Part shown: positions 22,283-29,985 of the stretch, one piece after another
Position numbering within the stretch: position 1 is the first letter of the stretch
How the letters are laid out: each line of letters starts with the position of its first letter
Origin: JBAYZQ01 sp041672385
GTDB taxonomy: Bacteria; Spirochaetota; Spirochaetia; Sphaerochaetales; Sphaerochaetaceae
Length of the DNA stretch: 29,985 nucleotides
Direction: 5' to 3'
Assembly (NCBI GenBank): GCA_041672385.1
Contig: JBAYZQ010000010.1
Span: forward strand, 1-29,985
Notes under the pieces: model-generated
Databases searched by the model: none
The model's input: only the letters and a program-made list of their open reading frames with translations
What the model was told of the DNA's origin: nothing
Program-made: the position numbers and the translations under genes

Positions 22283-23185
22283 ATGTCACACAGAATAAGT
22301 AATTTTCAAGAAAAAAGCAATAAAACACTTAATCTTAAAGATTATAGTTCCATAAAAGCCGGCCCTATTCTTAAAAATTGTTTTTTTCCTAAATCAACAG
22401 AAGAGTTTTCAAAGATTTATCAAAGGCTTATTTTAGATGAAGAAAAACCAGTAATTCTTGGTAGTGCAACAAATTCCCTTATCTCACTTAGTTTTGAAAA
22501 TCAACCTTTTATTATTACTAGCTTAATTAATGAGTTTTCTGTTAAAAATAATTGCATTCAGGTTTCTAGTGGTTATAATTTATCTTCACTGATATCAAAA
22601 GCTAATTCTGAAGGTTTTTCGCAAATTGAACAGTTAATTGGAATACCCGGCACAATTGGAGGAGCTTTATTTTCAAATTCTGGAAGTAAAGATTCCAACA
22701 TAGGTGATTTTCTAGAAAGGGTTACCATTATCGATCCATCTCTTAAGATTATTGAACTTACAAAGAAAGAATGCTGTTTCTCTTATCGTTCTTCAATTTT
22801 TAAAAACAATAACTTTGTAATTCTTTCAGCTTCTTTTAGATATCCCCAAATAACTACGGAAAAAGAAAAGATAAAAATTAAAAAACAAAAATTAAAAATT
22901 CTACAATTAAAAAAAGATTCAGGCCTTTTTGATTATCCCTCTCTTGGATCTTATTTTAAAAATCCTTCAAATTATTCAGCCGGTTATCTTCTAGAAGAAG
23001 CTAAAGTAAAAGAACTAAAGGTAAAGGGTGCCTCAATCAATCCCAAACATGCAAATCAAATTATTAACATAGATAAAAAAGCTCAATCACAAGATATTTA
23101 CGATCTTGGTGAAATTTGTAAATTTAAGGTGAAAGAAAAATTTAACATCATTTTAGAAAAAGAAATCTCAGTTTTTGGATTTTAA
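22283..23185 (+). CDS. murB: UDP-N-acetylenolpyruvoylglucosamine reductase (MurB)
   Basis: 300 residues. FAD enzyme that reduces the enolpyruvyl group to make UDP-MurNAc for peptidoglycan, in the cytoplasm. Recognisable are IPGTIGGALFSNSGS (FAD binding), YRSSIFKN (substrate site, YRxS), LGSYFKNPSNYSAGYLLEEAK with the catalytic Ser, the KHANQIINIDKKAQSQDI motif, and LEKEISVFGF at the end with the catalytic Glu. The size and lack of an inserted domain fit the short type II MurB. The FAD loop near residue 55 reads ILGSATNSLIS, where most members have GxGSN, a notable divergence. No ribosome site precedes the ATG; AGGA is 12 bases away. A -35/-10 pair ends six bases before it, suggesting a leaderless mRNA. 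Confidence 0.88.
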   Translation: MSHRISNFQEKSNKTLNLKDYSSIKAGPILKNCFFPKSTEEFSKIYQRLILDEEKPVILGSATNSLISLSFENQPFIITSLINEFSVKNNCIQVSSGYNLSSLISKANSEGFSQIEQLIGIPGTIGGALFSNSGSKDSNIGDFLERVTIIDPSLKIIELTKKECCFSYRSSIFKNNNFVILSASFRYPQITTEKEKIKIKKQKLKILQLKKDSGLFDYPSLGSYFKNPSNYSAGYLLEEAKVKELKVKGASINPKHANQIINIDKKAQSQDIYDLGEICKFKVKEKFNIILEKEISVFGF

Positions 23186-23275
23186 AAATAAAAAATTTTA
23201 TTTTAAAGTGACAAGAATTATGTTAAAATCTTATAAAAAGGGGAATGGGTTTTAATTATTTTTTTAAAAGTTATT

Positions 23276-23306
23276 TTGACTAAATTATTAATAAATCCAA
23301 TATAAC
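23276..23306 (+). promoter_or_regulatory. Candidate promoter of the lipoprotein gene
   Basis: TTGACT (23276-23281) and TATAAC (23301-23306) are good boxes with a long 19-base spacer. A second candidate further upstream is GTGACA with TATAAA after 18 bases (near 23208-23237). Either could drive the gene, and both may be used. Confidence 0.45.
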
Positions 23307-23329
23307 CAATTCTAATTAAGGACTAACAA

Positions 23330-24022
23330 ATGAATATTTGCAAATTACTTTTCTCAAAGATTTTATTAGGTCTTTTTTTTATATTTTTTCTTTTGTTTTT
23401 TACTGGATGTTCTTCCATGAAAGCCCTAAAGGATGTTAACGAAAATCCAATAAATATTGTGAGGGGCAATCCAGAAAATCCAGCAATGGTAAAGGAATAC
23501 TTAGAAAACGTTTTAGCTTTTCCTGAAGGACGTGAAGTCAAAGCATTTAATAGAAAACCATATTCACCTGAAAATAAAAAGACACTTTTTATGCATCATA
23601 GTTTTTATGTTTTTTTAAAGGATGGTAAAATTGAACATTCACTAGTATTTACGGCTACCCCTAAAGGATCCGAACAAAAAGGGAACTGGATGCTAGATGC
23701 TGAAAGTGATATTGATTCCTATAAGATGTTTATAAATTCAAATAATCCATGGCAAGTAGAGGAGTATCAAACTTCTAAATATGGTTCAAGATTAAACCTT
23801 GAAGGAACTACAAAGAATATATTAAAAAGATTAGAAAAGGAATATTCATTTTTTGGTCCGGCAAGCGTAAGGGACTTACCTTGGTATCATTTCCTCTGGT
23901 TAACAGTTACTCCACCACCAATTCTAACATTAGGCTCTATTTTAATAGTTTCTATTCATAAAGATAATTGCAATTCTGCAGTTCTAGAAACAATGGTTTG
24001 GGATAAACCTGAAGTAATATAA
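23330..24022 (+). CDS. Putative lipoprotein of unknown function
   Basis: 230 residues. The N-terminus is a lipoprotein signal peptide: a Lys near the start, a hydrophobic core rich in Phe and Leu, and a lipobox ending FFTGC with Cys27 as the lipid-attachment site. The loose Phe-rich lipobox is in keeping with spirochaetal lipoproteins. The mature chain begins SSMKALKDVNENP and is polar. There is one weakly hydrophobic segment around residues 190-212 (YHFLWLTVTPPPILTLGSIL) that might touch a membrane. I do not recognise a family. AAGGA eight bases before the ATG sets the start. It is a monocistronic unit with its own promoter candidates and a terminator shared with ackA. Confidence 0.78.
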   Translation: MNICKLLFSKILLGLFFIFFLLFFTGCSSMKALKDVNENPINIVRGNPENPAMVKEYLENVLAFPEGREVKAFNRKPYSPENKKTLFMHHSFYVFLKDGKIEHSLVFTATPKGSEQKGNWMLDAESDIDSYKMFINSNNPWQVEEYQTSKYGSRLNLEGTTKNILKRLEKEYSFFGPASVRDLPWYHFLWLTVTPPPILTLGSILIVSIHKDNCNSAVLETMVWDKPEVI

Positions 24023-24026
24023 AATT

Positions 24027-24051
24027 AAAGGACATGAAATTCATGTCCTTT
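24027..24051. terminator. Bidirectional hairpin between the lipoprotein gene and ackA
   Basis: AAAGGACATGA (24027-24037) and TCATGTCCTTT (24041-24051) form a perfect 11-bp stem with an AAT loop between two convergent genes. T runs are short on both strands, but stem strength and position support termination in both directions. Confidence 0.8.
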
Positions 24052-24072
24052 ATTAATCAATTATTAAAGTTA

Positions 24073-25407
24073 CTATTTTATATTAACAATTAGTCTTTTT
24101 AGTTCAGGACGTTTTTCTAAGTCTTTTACCAAACCTCTTGCTCTACCTTTATTAACATAATCTTTTTCTTCAAAAGTATAATGGAAATTTGTATGAACAT
24201 CATAAGTTCCCTGCATAAGAGCAAAAGCATCTTCAGTCATAACTAATTCTTCATCAGTAGGAATAACAAGAATTTTAACTGGAGAATCATCTGTTGATAT
24301 TTCAAGTTCAGCATTTCTGCATCTTGCAATTTCATTTTTATCCGTGTCAAGTTTTATCCCTAAGCTCTCAAGTCCTTCCAATGCGCCTTTTCTAATATGT
24401 TCAGCCATTTCACCAACACCAGCGGTAAAGACTACAGCATCTACTCTACCAAGAAGAGCTGCATAAGCACCAATATATTTCTTAATTCTTCTGCATTCCA
24501 TTGCTACGCCAAGTTGGGCTTTCTTGTCTCCATTAATAGCTGCACTTTGAACATCTCTTCTATCAGAATAACCACAAATTCCTTGTAAACCAGATTTTTT
24601 ATTTAAAGCTGTATCCATTTCAGAAGCACTCATACCTGTTAGATTCATTATGTAAGGCATAATCGCAGGATCCATATCTCCACTTCGAGTGCCCATTACA
24701 AGACCCTCTAACGGAGTAAGTCCCATTGAGGTATCAATGCAGATTCCGTTTTTAACTGCACAAACACTTGCTCCATTACCAATATGACAAATAATAACAT
24801 TTGTATCTGCATTCTTCTTTCCAAGAATTACTGCTGCTCTTTTAGCACAATACAAATGGCTCGTTCCGTGGAATCCATATCGACGAACATTATATTTGGT
24901 ATACCATTCATAAGGAAGAGCATACATAAAAGCTTCAGGTTCCATTGTTTGATGCCAAGCAGTATCAACAATTATTGCATGTGGAATATTTGGCATTACT
25001 TTTCTAGCAGCCTCAATTCCCATTATATTAGCTGGCATATGAAGAGGTCCAAGAGGAATTACAGTTTTTAAATCTTCAATTACTTTATCAGTTACCAAAG
25101 TAGATTGTTTAAAAAGTTCTCCACCATGTAAAACTCTATGTCCTACTGCCCCAATTTGGTTAATATTTTCAATAACACCATATTCTTTATCAACAAGCAT
25201 TTTGATAATTAACTCAATTGCCTCTTTGTGGGTAGGAGAAGAAAAACGTTGGTTAAATTCAGGTTTTCCATTTGCCTTATGCTCTATAGTTGAATATTCA
25301 AGTCCAACACGTTCTACTACACCGACTGCCAAAACATCTTTATTATCCCAGTCGTAAACTTGATACTTCGCTGAGGAACTACCACAATTCAAGGTTAAAA
25401 TTACCAT
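24073..25407 (-). CDS. ackA: Acetate kinase
   Basis: 444 residues. It converts acetyl phosphate and ADP to acetate and ATP, the ATP-yielding last step of acetate fermentation. The acetokinase signature MVILTLNCGSSSAKYQVYDW opens the protein. Active-site segments follow: GHRVLHGGELF (Arg), RRYGFHGTSHLYCAKRA (His), CHIGNGASVCAVKNG, GLVMGTRSGDMDPAIM (Arg), and VVFTAGVGEMAEHIRKG. It is about 40 residues longer than the typical 400, with the extra in the C-terminal tail (VHTNFHYTFEEKDYVNKGRA onward). GGAG eight bases before the ATG sets the start. No phosphotransacetylase gene is adjacent. A 6-bp inverted repeat lies in its leader. Confidence 0.96.
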   Translation of the reverse strand: MVILTLNCGSSSAKYQVYDWDNKDVLAVGVVERVGLEYSTIEHKANGKPEFNQRFSSPTHKEAIELIIKMLVDKEYGVIENINQIGAVGHRVLHGGELFKQSTLVTDKVIEDLKTVIPLGPLHMPANIMGIEAARKVMPNIPHAIIVDTAWHQTMEPEAFMYALPYEWYTKYNVRRYGFHGTSHLYCAKRAAVILGKKNADTNVIICHIGNGASVCAVKNGICIDTSMGLTPLEGLVMGTRSGDMDPAIMPYIMNLTGMSASEMDTALNKKSGLQGICGYSDRRDVQSAAINGDKKAQLGVAMECRRIKKYIGAYAALLGRVDAVVFTAGVGEMAEHIRKGALEGLESLGIKLDTDKNEIARCRNAELEISTDDSPVKILVIPTDEELVMTEDAFALMQGTYDVHTNFHYTFEEKDYVNKGRARGLVKDLEKRPELKRLIVNIK

Positions 25408-25430
25408 AAATACTCTCCAAAATTAAATTG

Positions 25431-25448
25431 TGAGCAAGAAACTGCTCA
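25431..25448 (-). promoter_or_regulatory. Inverted repeat in the ackA leader, with a candidate promoter upstream
   Basis: TGAGCA (25431-25436) and TGCTCA (25443-25448) are perfect arms with a 6-base loop, 24 bases upstream of the ackA ATG. Further upstream on the minus strand TTGATT, 17 bases, TTAAAT forms a moderate promoter. The repeat would then lie in the 5' leader, as an operator or RNA hairpin. Confidence 0.4.
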
Positions 25449-25590
25449 TTAAGCTTACTGAATTTAAACACAAATGAAAAAATTAATCAACGTTAAAGAC
25501 AAATCAAAAAAAGTTAAAATTTTTAATTTCAAAAATTTATTTATTCATCAAAAAAGGAATTAATGGAGCTTATATAATGGAGAAGTATTT

Positions 25591-26820
25591 ATGACTATTA
25601 CCAAACTAAGGTTTTTTGCCTTAACATTTTTTTTAATTATTTTTTCATTTTCTATTTATGGGAAAACTTTAACTTTATCCCAGACAAGTTTGAAGGAGGG
25701 GCATCGTCTTAGTTTTGACTTTCAAGATAATTCAATAAGGCTTTTTGGAGCCTTAAAAATGGATGAACACAATTTTGAAATTTTATTTCCAAGAACTCTT
25801 CAATTTCAAAGTAATAACCTTTTTTTCGGACAATTTAATCCTTCTGGAACTTTTAGACTTCTTTTATACCCAATGGATCTAGCTTTAAGTGAAGATTCAA
25901 ATAGCAAAATATTTTCTCCAGGTATGAAATTATCAGGGCCTAGTCAACTAACTGGCTTAATCTATTCTCCAATGAAAGAACTTAGTTTTTTAAAAACAAG
26001 TCCAGTTTATAATTCCACTTCTTTAGATACAATCGGTATTTTTTTTAATAGTCCCTGTTTTTATGTAAATGATTTACTCTTTCTTAACGCGCCTAAATCA
26101 TCAAATGGACCTTATCAAATTGATTGGGATGTTTTTTCTTTTCAAAAAATTATTAATTTTATTATTATTGGAGGCAAAATAAGCAGTGAATTCTTCACAT
26201 CTTCTTGGTATTTGCAAAATGCTTATAGAAAAAATTCATCAATCTTTTTCAATTATTCTCTAAATTTTTCTTTTTTTATCAAAAATATGACTTTTAGTTA
26301 TACAAAAAAACAAGGGCAAAATATAATTGAACCTCTTTTAATTCATAGTAAACTTTTCCCTGCAGTTATTAATAAGTATTCATTTAAGAGTAAATCTTCA
26401 CCTTCAGTTAATTTTGAAATAAACTATTCAATTAGTGAATACCCCGGTCCCAAAATTTCTGGAAAATCTCAAAGAAGAATTTATCTTATGCAATTAATAA
26501 TTTCTCAAGAAATTTTTTCTTATTCAAAGTCAATAAAAAACGAATATAGTGAAAAGAGAAAACAAATTATAACTTCAAACCAAATAATACAATTTGAAAT
26601 TCCTACAAAAAAACACCCTTGTAAATTCTCACTAGAAATTAAAGATATGCAGGAATTTAATCTAAAATTTTCCACTTTAAATTTAGATATCGATTATCAA
26701 ATTGAGAAAGAAATTGTAAAGATTACTATTAAACATACTTTTCAAGATTCAAACAAAACTTTGACCATTAGTTTTGATCAAGATCAAGTTTTTTCTTTTA
26801 GTTTTAAAATGAATTTTTGA
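25591..26820 (+). CDS. Exported protein, probable outer-membrane beta-barrel, family unknown
   Basis: 409 residues, not recognised as a known family. Residues 1-24 form a signal peptide (KLRFF, hydrophobic core, then IYG before KTLTL). The rest is rich in Ser, Asn, Phe and Tyr and alternates polar and hydrophobic residues without long hydrophobic helices, as in beta-barrels. The last residues VFSFSFKMNF end in Phe with hydrophobic residues at every second position, the classic C-terminal beta-signal read by the BAM machinery. An outer-membrane location is therefore likely; the role (porin, receptor, secretion) is unknown. GGAGAAG eight bases before the ATG sets the start. The NEW3/ABC operon begins 94 bases downstream with no clear terminator, so a functional link is possible but unproven. 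Confidence 0.7.
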   Translation: MTITKLRFFALTFFLIIFSFSIYGKTLTLSQTSLKEGHRLSFDFQDNSIRLFGALKMDEHNFEILFPRTLQFQSNNLFFGQFNPSGTFRLLLYPMDLALSEDSNSKIFSPGMKLSGPSQLTGLIYSPMKELSFLKTSPVYNSTSLDTIGIFFNSPCFYVNDLLFLNAPKSSNGPYQIDWDVFSFQKIINFIIIGGKISSEFFTSSWYLQNAYRKNSSIFFNYSLNFSFFIKNMTFSYTKKQGQNIIEPLLIHSKLFPAVINKYSFKSKSSPSVNFEINYSISEYPGPKISGKSQRRIYLMQLIISQEIFSYSKSIKNEYSEKRKQIITSNQIIQFEIPTKKHPCKFSLEIKDMQEFNLKFSTLNLDIDYQIEKEIVKITIKHTFQDSNKTLTISFDQDQVFSFSFKMNF

Positions 26821-26914
26821 AGAAGAATGAAGAAATGTGTAAATATTGTGAAGTTAAAAACATTATAATTTTTATTTGATATTATTTTCTTAATTATTTT
26901 TAGGAGGAAAATAC

Positions 26915-28084
26915 ATGAAAACGTTAAAGAAAAAATCTATTTTAGTTTTCGGTATTGTTTTAATCGTTTTTGCACCTTTGATGGCTTCTTATGAAGGGCT
27001 ATCAATTTCAACCCCTTATCCATCACTTAACATTGAAAACAGTGATAGTAATATGATTATTTTTAATTTAAAAGTTAAAAACTACAATATGACCCCAGAA
27101 AGAGTTGATCTTAGTGTGGCCAATCTTCCAAAAGGATGGGAGTATCAATTTATAGGTGGAGGCGGACTTGTAAATGCAGTTTTTGCCGAACCTGAAGATT
27201 CAGCTGATGTTCAACTTTGGATAATTCCAGATAGCAAAGTTATTGCTGGTTCTTACGATTTTTCGGTTTTAGCAAAAGGTGAACAAAGTTCAAGTTACAG
27301 TCTTCCTCTTACAGTTTTTCTAGGACAAAAGTTACCTGAAAGGCTACAAATGGAAAGTGAACTTCCTTCTGTAGAAGGGACTCCAGATTCCACCTTCAGC
27401 TTTACAATAGATTTACAAAATAACAGTGCTGCTGAAACTACTATTAATTTAAAATCTGTAGTATCCGACGGTTTTTCTGCAGGTTTCACTGAAAGTTATT
27501 CAACTGATAAACTTAGCAATGTAACTTTAAAGGCTGGAGAATCTAAGAAATTAAAAGTAACTGTTAATCCACCTCAAGGAGTATCTGAAGGAACTTATCC
27601 AGTAAAGGTTATTGCTGCAACAGCAACTACAAGTGCTCAGGCAGAAGTTACTCTTAACATAAAAGGACAGGCAAATTTAACCTTAAGTGGGGATCAAGGG
27701 TTATTAAGTTTTTCTGCAATAGCTGGAAAGGAAAAAATAGTTACCTTAATTCTTAAAAATACTGGTTCTGCAGAAGCAACTAACATCCAACTTAGTGATA
27801 GTTCTCCTTCTAATTGGAAAGCTGAATTTTCTCCTAAGGCTGTTGAGAAAATTGCACCAGGAGAACAAGCTACTGTAAAAATGACTGTAACTCCTTCAAG
27901 TCAGGCAATAACGGGAGATTATGGCTTAAAAGTAAGTGCTCAATCTAGCACCTCAGGAAATATTTCTCAACAGTTTAGAGTAACAATAAAAACATCTTCT
28001 CTTTGGGGAATTGTCGCCGTTTTAATTATTGCTGCAGGTGTAATAATTCTTTTGTTAGTAATGAAAAAATATGGAAGAAGGTAA
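26915..28084 (+). CDS. NEW3-domain (COG1470-like) exported protein with C-terminal membrane anchor
   Basis: 389 residues. Residues 1-25 are a signal peptide ending MAS. Three immunoglobulin-like beta domains of the NEW3/alpha-galactosidase-associated type follow, at about 26-138, 150-250 and 255-360. Each ends in a repeated strand pattern G-x-Y-x-x-x-V-x-A (GSYDFSVLAKG, GTYPVKVIAAT, GDYGLKVSAQS). Residues about 366-385 (GIVAVLIIAAGVIILLLVM) anchor the C-terminus, with the basic KKYGRR inside. The bulk of the protein is thus in the periplasm, tethered to the inner membrane. It is the first gene of a three-gene set with an ABC ATPase 6 bases downstream and an ABC-2 permease; AGGAGG precedes the ATG. 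Its role in the transporter, substrate capture or envelope linkage, is inference. Confidence 0.85.
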   Translation: MKTLKKKSILVFGIVLIVFAPLMASYEGLSISTPYPSLNIENSDSNMIIFNLKVKNYNMTPERVDLSVANLPKGWEYQFIGGGGLVNAVFAEPEDSADVQLWIIPDSKVIAGSYDFSVLAKGEQSSSYSLPLTVFLGQKLPERLQMESELPSVEGTPDSTFSFTIDLQNNSAAETTINLKSVVSDGFSAGFTESYSTDKLSNVTLKAGESKKLKVTVNPPQGVSEGTYPVKVIAATATTSAQAEVTLNIKGQANLTLSGDQGLLSFSAIAGKEKIVTLILKNTGSAEATNIQLSDSSPSNWKAEFSPKAVEKIAPGEQATVKMTVTPSSQAITGDYGLKVSAQSSTSGNISQQFRVTIKTSSLWGIVAVLIIAAGVIILLLVMKKYGRR

Positions 28085-28090
28085 GACAAA

Positions 28091-29041
28091 ATGAAAGATG
28101 AGGTATTAAAGGTACAAGATTTAACTAAAATTTACCCCAACGGAAAAGTTGCAGTAAACAAAGTTTCCTTTACCTTGAACAAAGGCGAAATCTTCGGAAT
28201 GCTTGGACCTAATGGTAGTGGAAAAACTACCACAATTCTTATGTTACTTGGGCTTCTTGATGCCACAAAAGGTTCAGTTTCAGTTCTAGGTTATAATCCA
28301 CTTAGAACTCCTCTTGAAGTCAAAAAAAGAGTAAGTTATCTTCCAGATTCTGTGGGTTTTTATTCAAATTTAACGGCTTATGAGAATGTTGATTATACCA
28401 CTAGGTTTTTAAATTTAGATGGGAAAGAAAGAAGAGCTAGGATTGATAAGGCTTTTAAAAAAATAAGACTTTACAATAATAGAGATGATAAGATAAAAAC
28501 TTTTTCACATGGTATGAAACAACGATTAGGCCTAGCTGAAGTTTTAATAAAAGAACCTGATATTGCAATACTTGATGAACCCACTCAGGGATTAGATCCT
28601 GAAAGTGTTGCTGAATTTTTAGATATCATTAGATCTTTTAGGGATGATGAAAATATGAGCGTACTTATTTCTAGTCATCAACTTAACCAAGTTCAATCCG
28701 TATGTAACCGTGTGGGTCTTTTTAGTCAGGGTAGTCTAATTACCTATGGGACAGTAAAAGAACTCTCAGAGGAACAATTTGGTACTAATCGTATAATTAA
28801 TTTAACATTAGAAGAAGATGCTGATATTTCAGAAATAACTCATAGCATTGAGGGAATAAACCAAACGAGAAAAATAGCTCCTGGTCAATGGATTTTTACT
28901 TGTACTAAAGATATAAGATCAAAACTCGTAAAAGCTTTGGTGGATAACCGGCTAAATATCAATTCAGTGAATCTTCAACTACATTCACTTGAAGATATTT
29001 ACCGTTCTTTTTTTGAGGAGGTAAAAAATGTCACAGAATAA
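28091..29041 (+). CDS. ABC transporter ATP-binding protein (CcmA/NosF-like) of the NEW3 operon
   Basis: 316 residues. Walker A GPNGSGKTT lies near residue 40, the signature is FSHGMKQRLGLAEVLIKEP, Walker B IAILDEPTQGLDPES, and the H-loop LISSHQLNQVQSV. The SHGMKQ form of the signature points to an exporter of the ABC-2 class. After residue about 220 there is an extra domain (TNRIINLTLEEDADISEITH and following) common in CcmA/NosF-like ATPases that may regulate assembly. It begins 6 bases after the NEW3 gene and overlaps the permease gene by 14 bases. The ribosome site GAAGG is inside the NEW3 gene. It powers the ABC-2 permease encoded next; the cargo is unknown. Confidence 0.92.
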   Translation: MKDEVLKVQDLTKIYPNGKVAVNKVSFTLNKGEIFGMLGPNGSGKTTTILMLLGLLDATKGSVSVLGYNPLRTPLEVKKRVSYLPDSVGFYSNLTAYENVDYTTRFLNLDGKERRARIDKAFKKIRLYNNRDDKIKTFSHGMKQRLGLAEVLIKEPDIAILDEPTQGLDPESVAEFLDIIRSFRDDENMSVLISSHQLNQVQSVCNRVGLFSQGSLITYGTVKELSEEQFGTNRIINLTLEEDADISEITHSIEGINQTRKIAPGQWIFTCTKDIRSKLVKALVDNRLNINSVNLQLHSLEDIYRSFFEEVKNVTE

Positions 29042-29966
29042 AGGTCATGCTTTAACTGGATTAAATGTAGTATTTGTAAAAGAATTTCATGATTTTACCC
29101 AGAGCGTAAGAATGGTGGTACTAACTATTTTAATTCTTTTAACTGCTGGTACTAGTATTTATGTCGCTACTCAAACAGTGAAGTCTTGTGTTGGTGAGGA
29201 TAACTTTCTACTACTAAGTCTTTTTACTTTATCTAAAAGCCCAGTTCCATCTTTTTTGACTTTGATGTCCTTTCTTGTGCCTCTTACAGGAATTGCTCTA
29301 GGTTTTGATGCTGTAAATAGTGAATTTCAAAATAGAACTTTACCAAGAGTTTTGTCTCAACCAATTTATAAGGATGTACTTTTATTTGGAAAGGCTTTGG
29401 GTTCTTTGGCTTCAATGGCTTTAGTTCTTTTATCACTTTGGCTTTTTGTAATTGGTTTTGCAATGCTTTTTTTAGGGGTCCCTCCTACGGGTGAACAAAT
29501 TAGTAGAGCAATGGTTTATTATCTTATTACTCTTTTATACGGAGTTCTTTGGTTTGTTATTGCATTATTTTTCTCAATAATATGCACCCAAAGTTCAACT
29601 TCTGCTCTAGTTTCCATTGCTTGCTGGTTATTCTTTATGATTTTTTGGCCTACTATTTGTCAGTTATTAAGTTATGCAATCGGTGGTACTAACTCGATAG
29701 TTGTAGCTAAAACAAATTCTGCTTTAGCTAGGATTTCACCGTATGTATTGTACAGTGAGGCTTCAATAGCTATTTTAAATCCAACTACAAGGTCTCTTGG
29801 AGTTGTTTTGTTCTATCAAATGGATGGCGCACTTGGTGGGTCACCACTACCTTTTGGTCAAAGTTTCTTGCTTATTTGGCCACAGCTTACTTCTTTCTTT
29901 GCTGCTATAATTCTAATATTTACTTTTGGATATATGAAATTTCAAAGAATGGAGATAAGAGTTTAA
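29028..29966 (+). CDS. ABC-2 type permease (NosY/COG1277-like) of the NEW3 operon
   Basis: 312 residues. An N-terminal cytoplasmic stretch (VVFVKEFHDFTQSVRMV) leads into about six membrane segments, near residues 27-48, 75-95, 118-145, 160-185, 192-215 and 285-305. The FDAVNSEFQNRTLPRVLSQP loop is the conserved cytoplasmic element of the COG1277 group (NosY, GldF-like), where the ATPase docks. A long periplasmic loop spans about residues 222-280. GAGGAGG six bases before the ATG sets the start, and the gene overlaps the ATPase gene by 14 bases. Together with the ATPase it forms an inner-membrane exporter linked to the NEW3 protein. The gene is complete, ending 19 bases before the window edge, so more operon genes may follow. 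Confidence 0.9.
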   Translation: MSQNKGHALTGLNVVFVKEFHDFTQSVRMVVLTILILLTAGTSIYVATQTVKSCVGEDNFLLLSLFTLSKSPVPSFLTLMSFLVPLTGIALGFDAVNSEFQNRTLPRVLSQPIYKDVLLFGKALGSLASMALVLLSLWLFVIGFAMLFLGVPPTGEQISRAMVYYLITLLYGVLWFVIALFFSIICTQSSTSALVSIACWLFFMIFWPTICQLLSYAIGGTNSIVVAKTNSALARISPYVLYSEASIAILNPTTRSLGVVLFYQMDGALGGSPLPFGQSFLLIWPQLTSFFAAIILIFTFGYMKFQRMEIRV

Positions 29967-29985
29967 AAAATACAACCCATTGCAT

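Noticed and set aside
22236..22328. Upstream extension of cysS over the murB start
   Set aside because: The family N-terminus MSVRLYNT starts at 22235 with AGGAG in place; the extension would overlap murB and has no homology that I can see.
25573..25578. Perfect TATAAT just upstream of the putative outer-membrane protein gene
   Set aside because: There is no -35 at 16-18 bases, and a start from it would begin inside the GGAGAAG ribosome site; it is probably chance in AT-rich DNA.
26864..26869. TATAAT upstream of the NEW3 gene
   Set aside because: No -35-like hexamer lies 16-18 bases before it, so it is not listed as a promoter, though weak activity is possible.
1..29985. Insertion sequences, prophage, integrase or toxin-antitoxin genes
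   Set aside because: No transposase, integrase, phage structural gene or toxin motif was found; the ParA/RHH pair is the only segment with a mobile-element flavour, and the RHH protein is better explained as a ParA partner than as an antitoxin.

Overview
The window reads as a piece of a low-GC (roughly one third G+C by eye) chromosome from a diderm, fermentative bacterium, most likely a spirochaete (Spirochaetota). This assignment is inference. It rests on the style of the signal peptides and lipobox, a 444-residue acetate kinase, a C-terminal beta-signal in one exported protein, a periplasmic solute-binding protein without a lipobox Cys, and the overall gene set. No rRNA gene or phylum-specific marker settles it. 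Coding density is high, with no gene-free gap over about 250 bases, and most genes have strong GGAG-type ribosome sites.

Layout. 1-1501: end of hflK and complete hflC (SPFH membrane protease modulators), closed by a hairpin terminator shared with a convergent ABC exporter (permease and ATPase, minus strand, 1560-3995). 4210-6051: citrate synthase and a small two-TM membrane protein. 6158-6231: tRNA-Arg(UCU), minus strand, with its own promoter and terminator. 6324-7562: MFS transporter. 7666-10254: polar amino-acid ABC uptake system, with the binding protein divergent from the permease-ATPase pair; the divergent region has two near-consensus sigma70 promoters and a helically phased CAT-motif array. 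10293-12669: overlapping RNA m5C methyltransferase, DUF362-ferredoxin protein and COG2426 membrane protein genes. 12695-14827: type III glutamine synthetase. 14828-16191: very AT-rich segment carrying a ParA ATPase plus small ribbon-helix-helix protein, resembling a plasmid-type partition cassette. 16192-22235 (minus strand): valS with a downstream membrane protein of unknown function, an ECF sigma factor/zinc-finger anti-sigma pair, and cysS. 22283-24022: murB and a lipoprotein. 24073-25407: acetate kinase. 25591-29966: a putative outer-membrane beta-barrel protein, then a NEW3-domain membrane-anchored protein, an ABC ATPase and an ABC-2 permease in tight operon order.

The least expected signal is regulatory. 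Four genes that lack a usable Shine-Dalgarno sequence (MFS transporter, amino-acid permease, RNA methyltransferase, murB) each have a -35/N17/-10 promoter whose -10 box ends exactly 6 bases before the ATG. Transcription would then begin on the A of the start codon, giving leaderless mRNAs in a genome that otherwise uses strong ribosome sites. Other items worth following are the phased operator-like array, the chromosomal ParA/RHH cassette with its nearby inverted repeat, and the NEW3/ABC-2 system. I found no transposase, CRISPR array, phage gene or rRNA.
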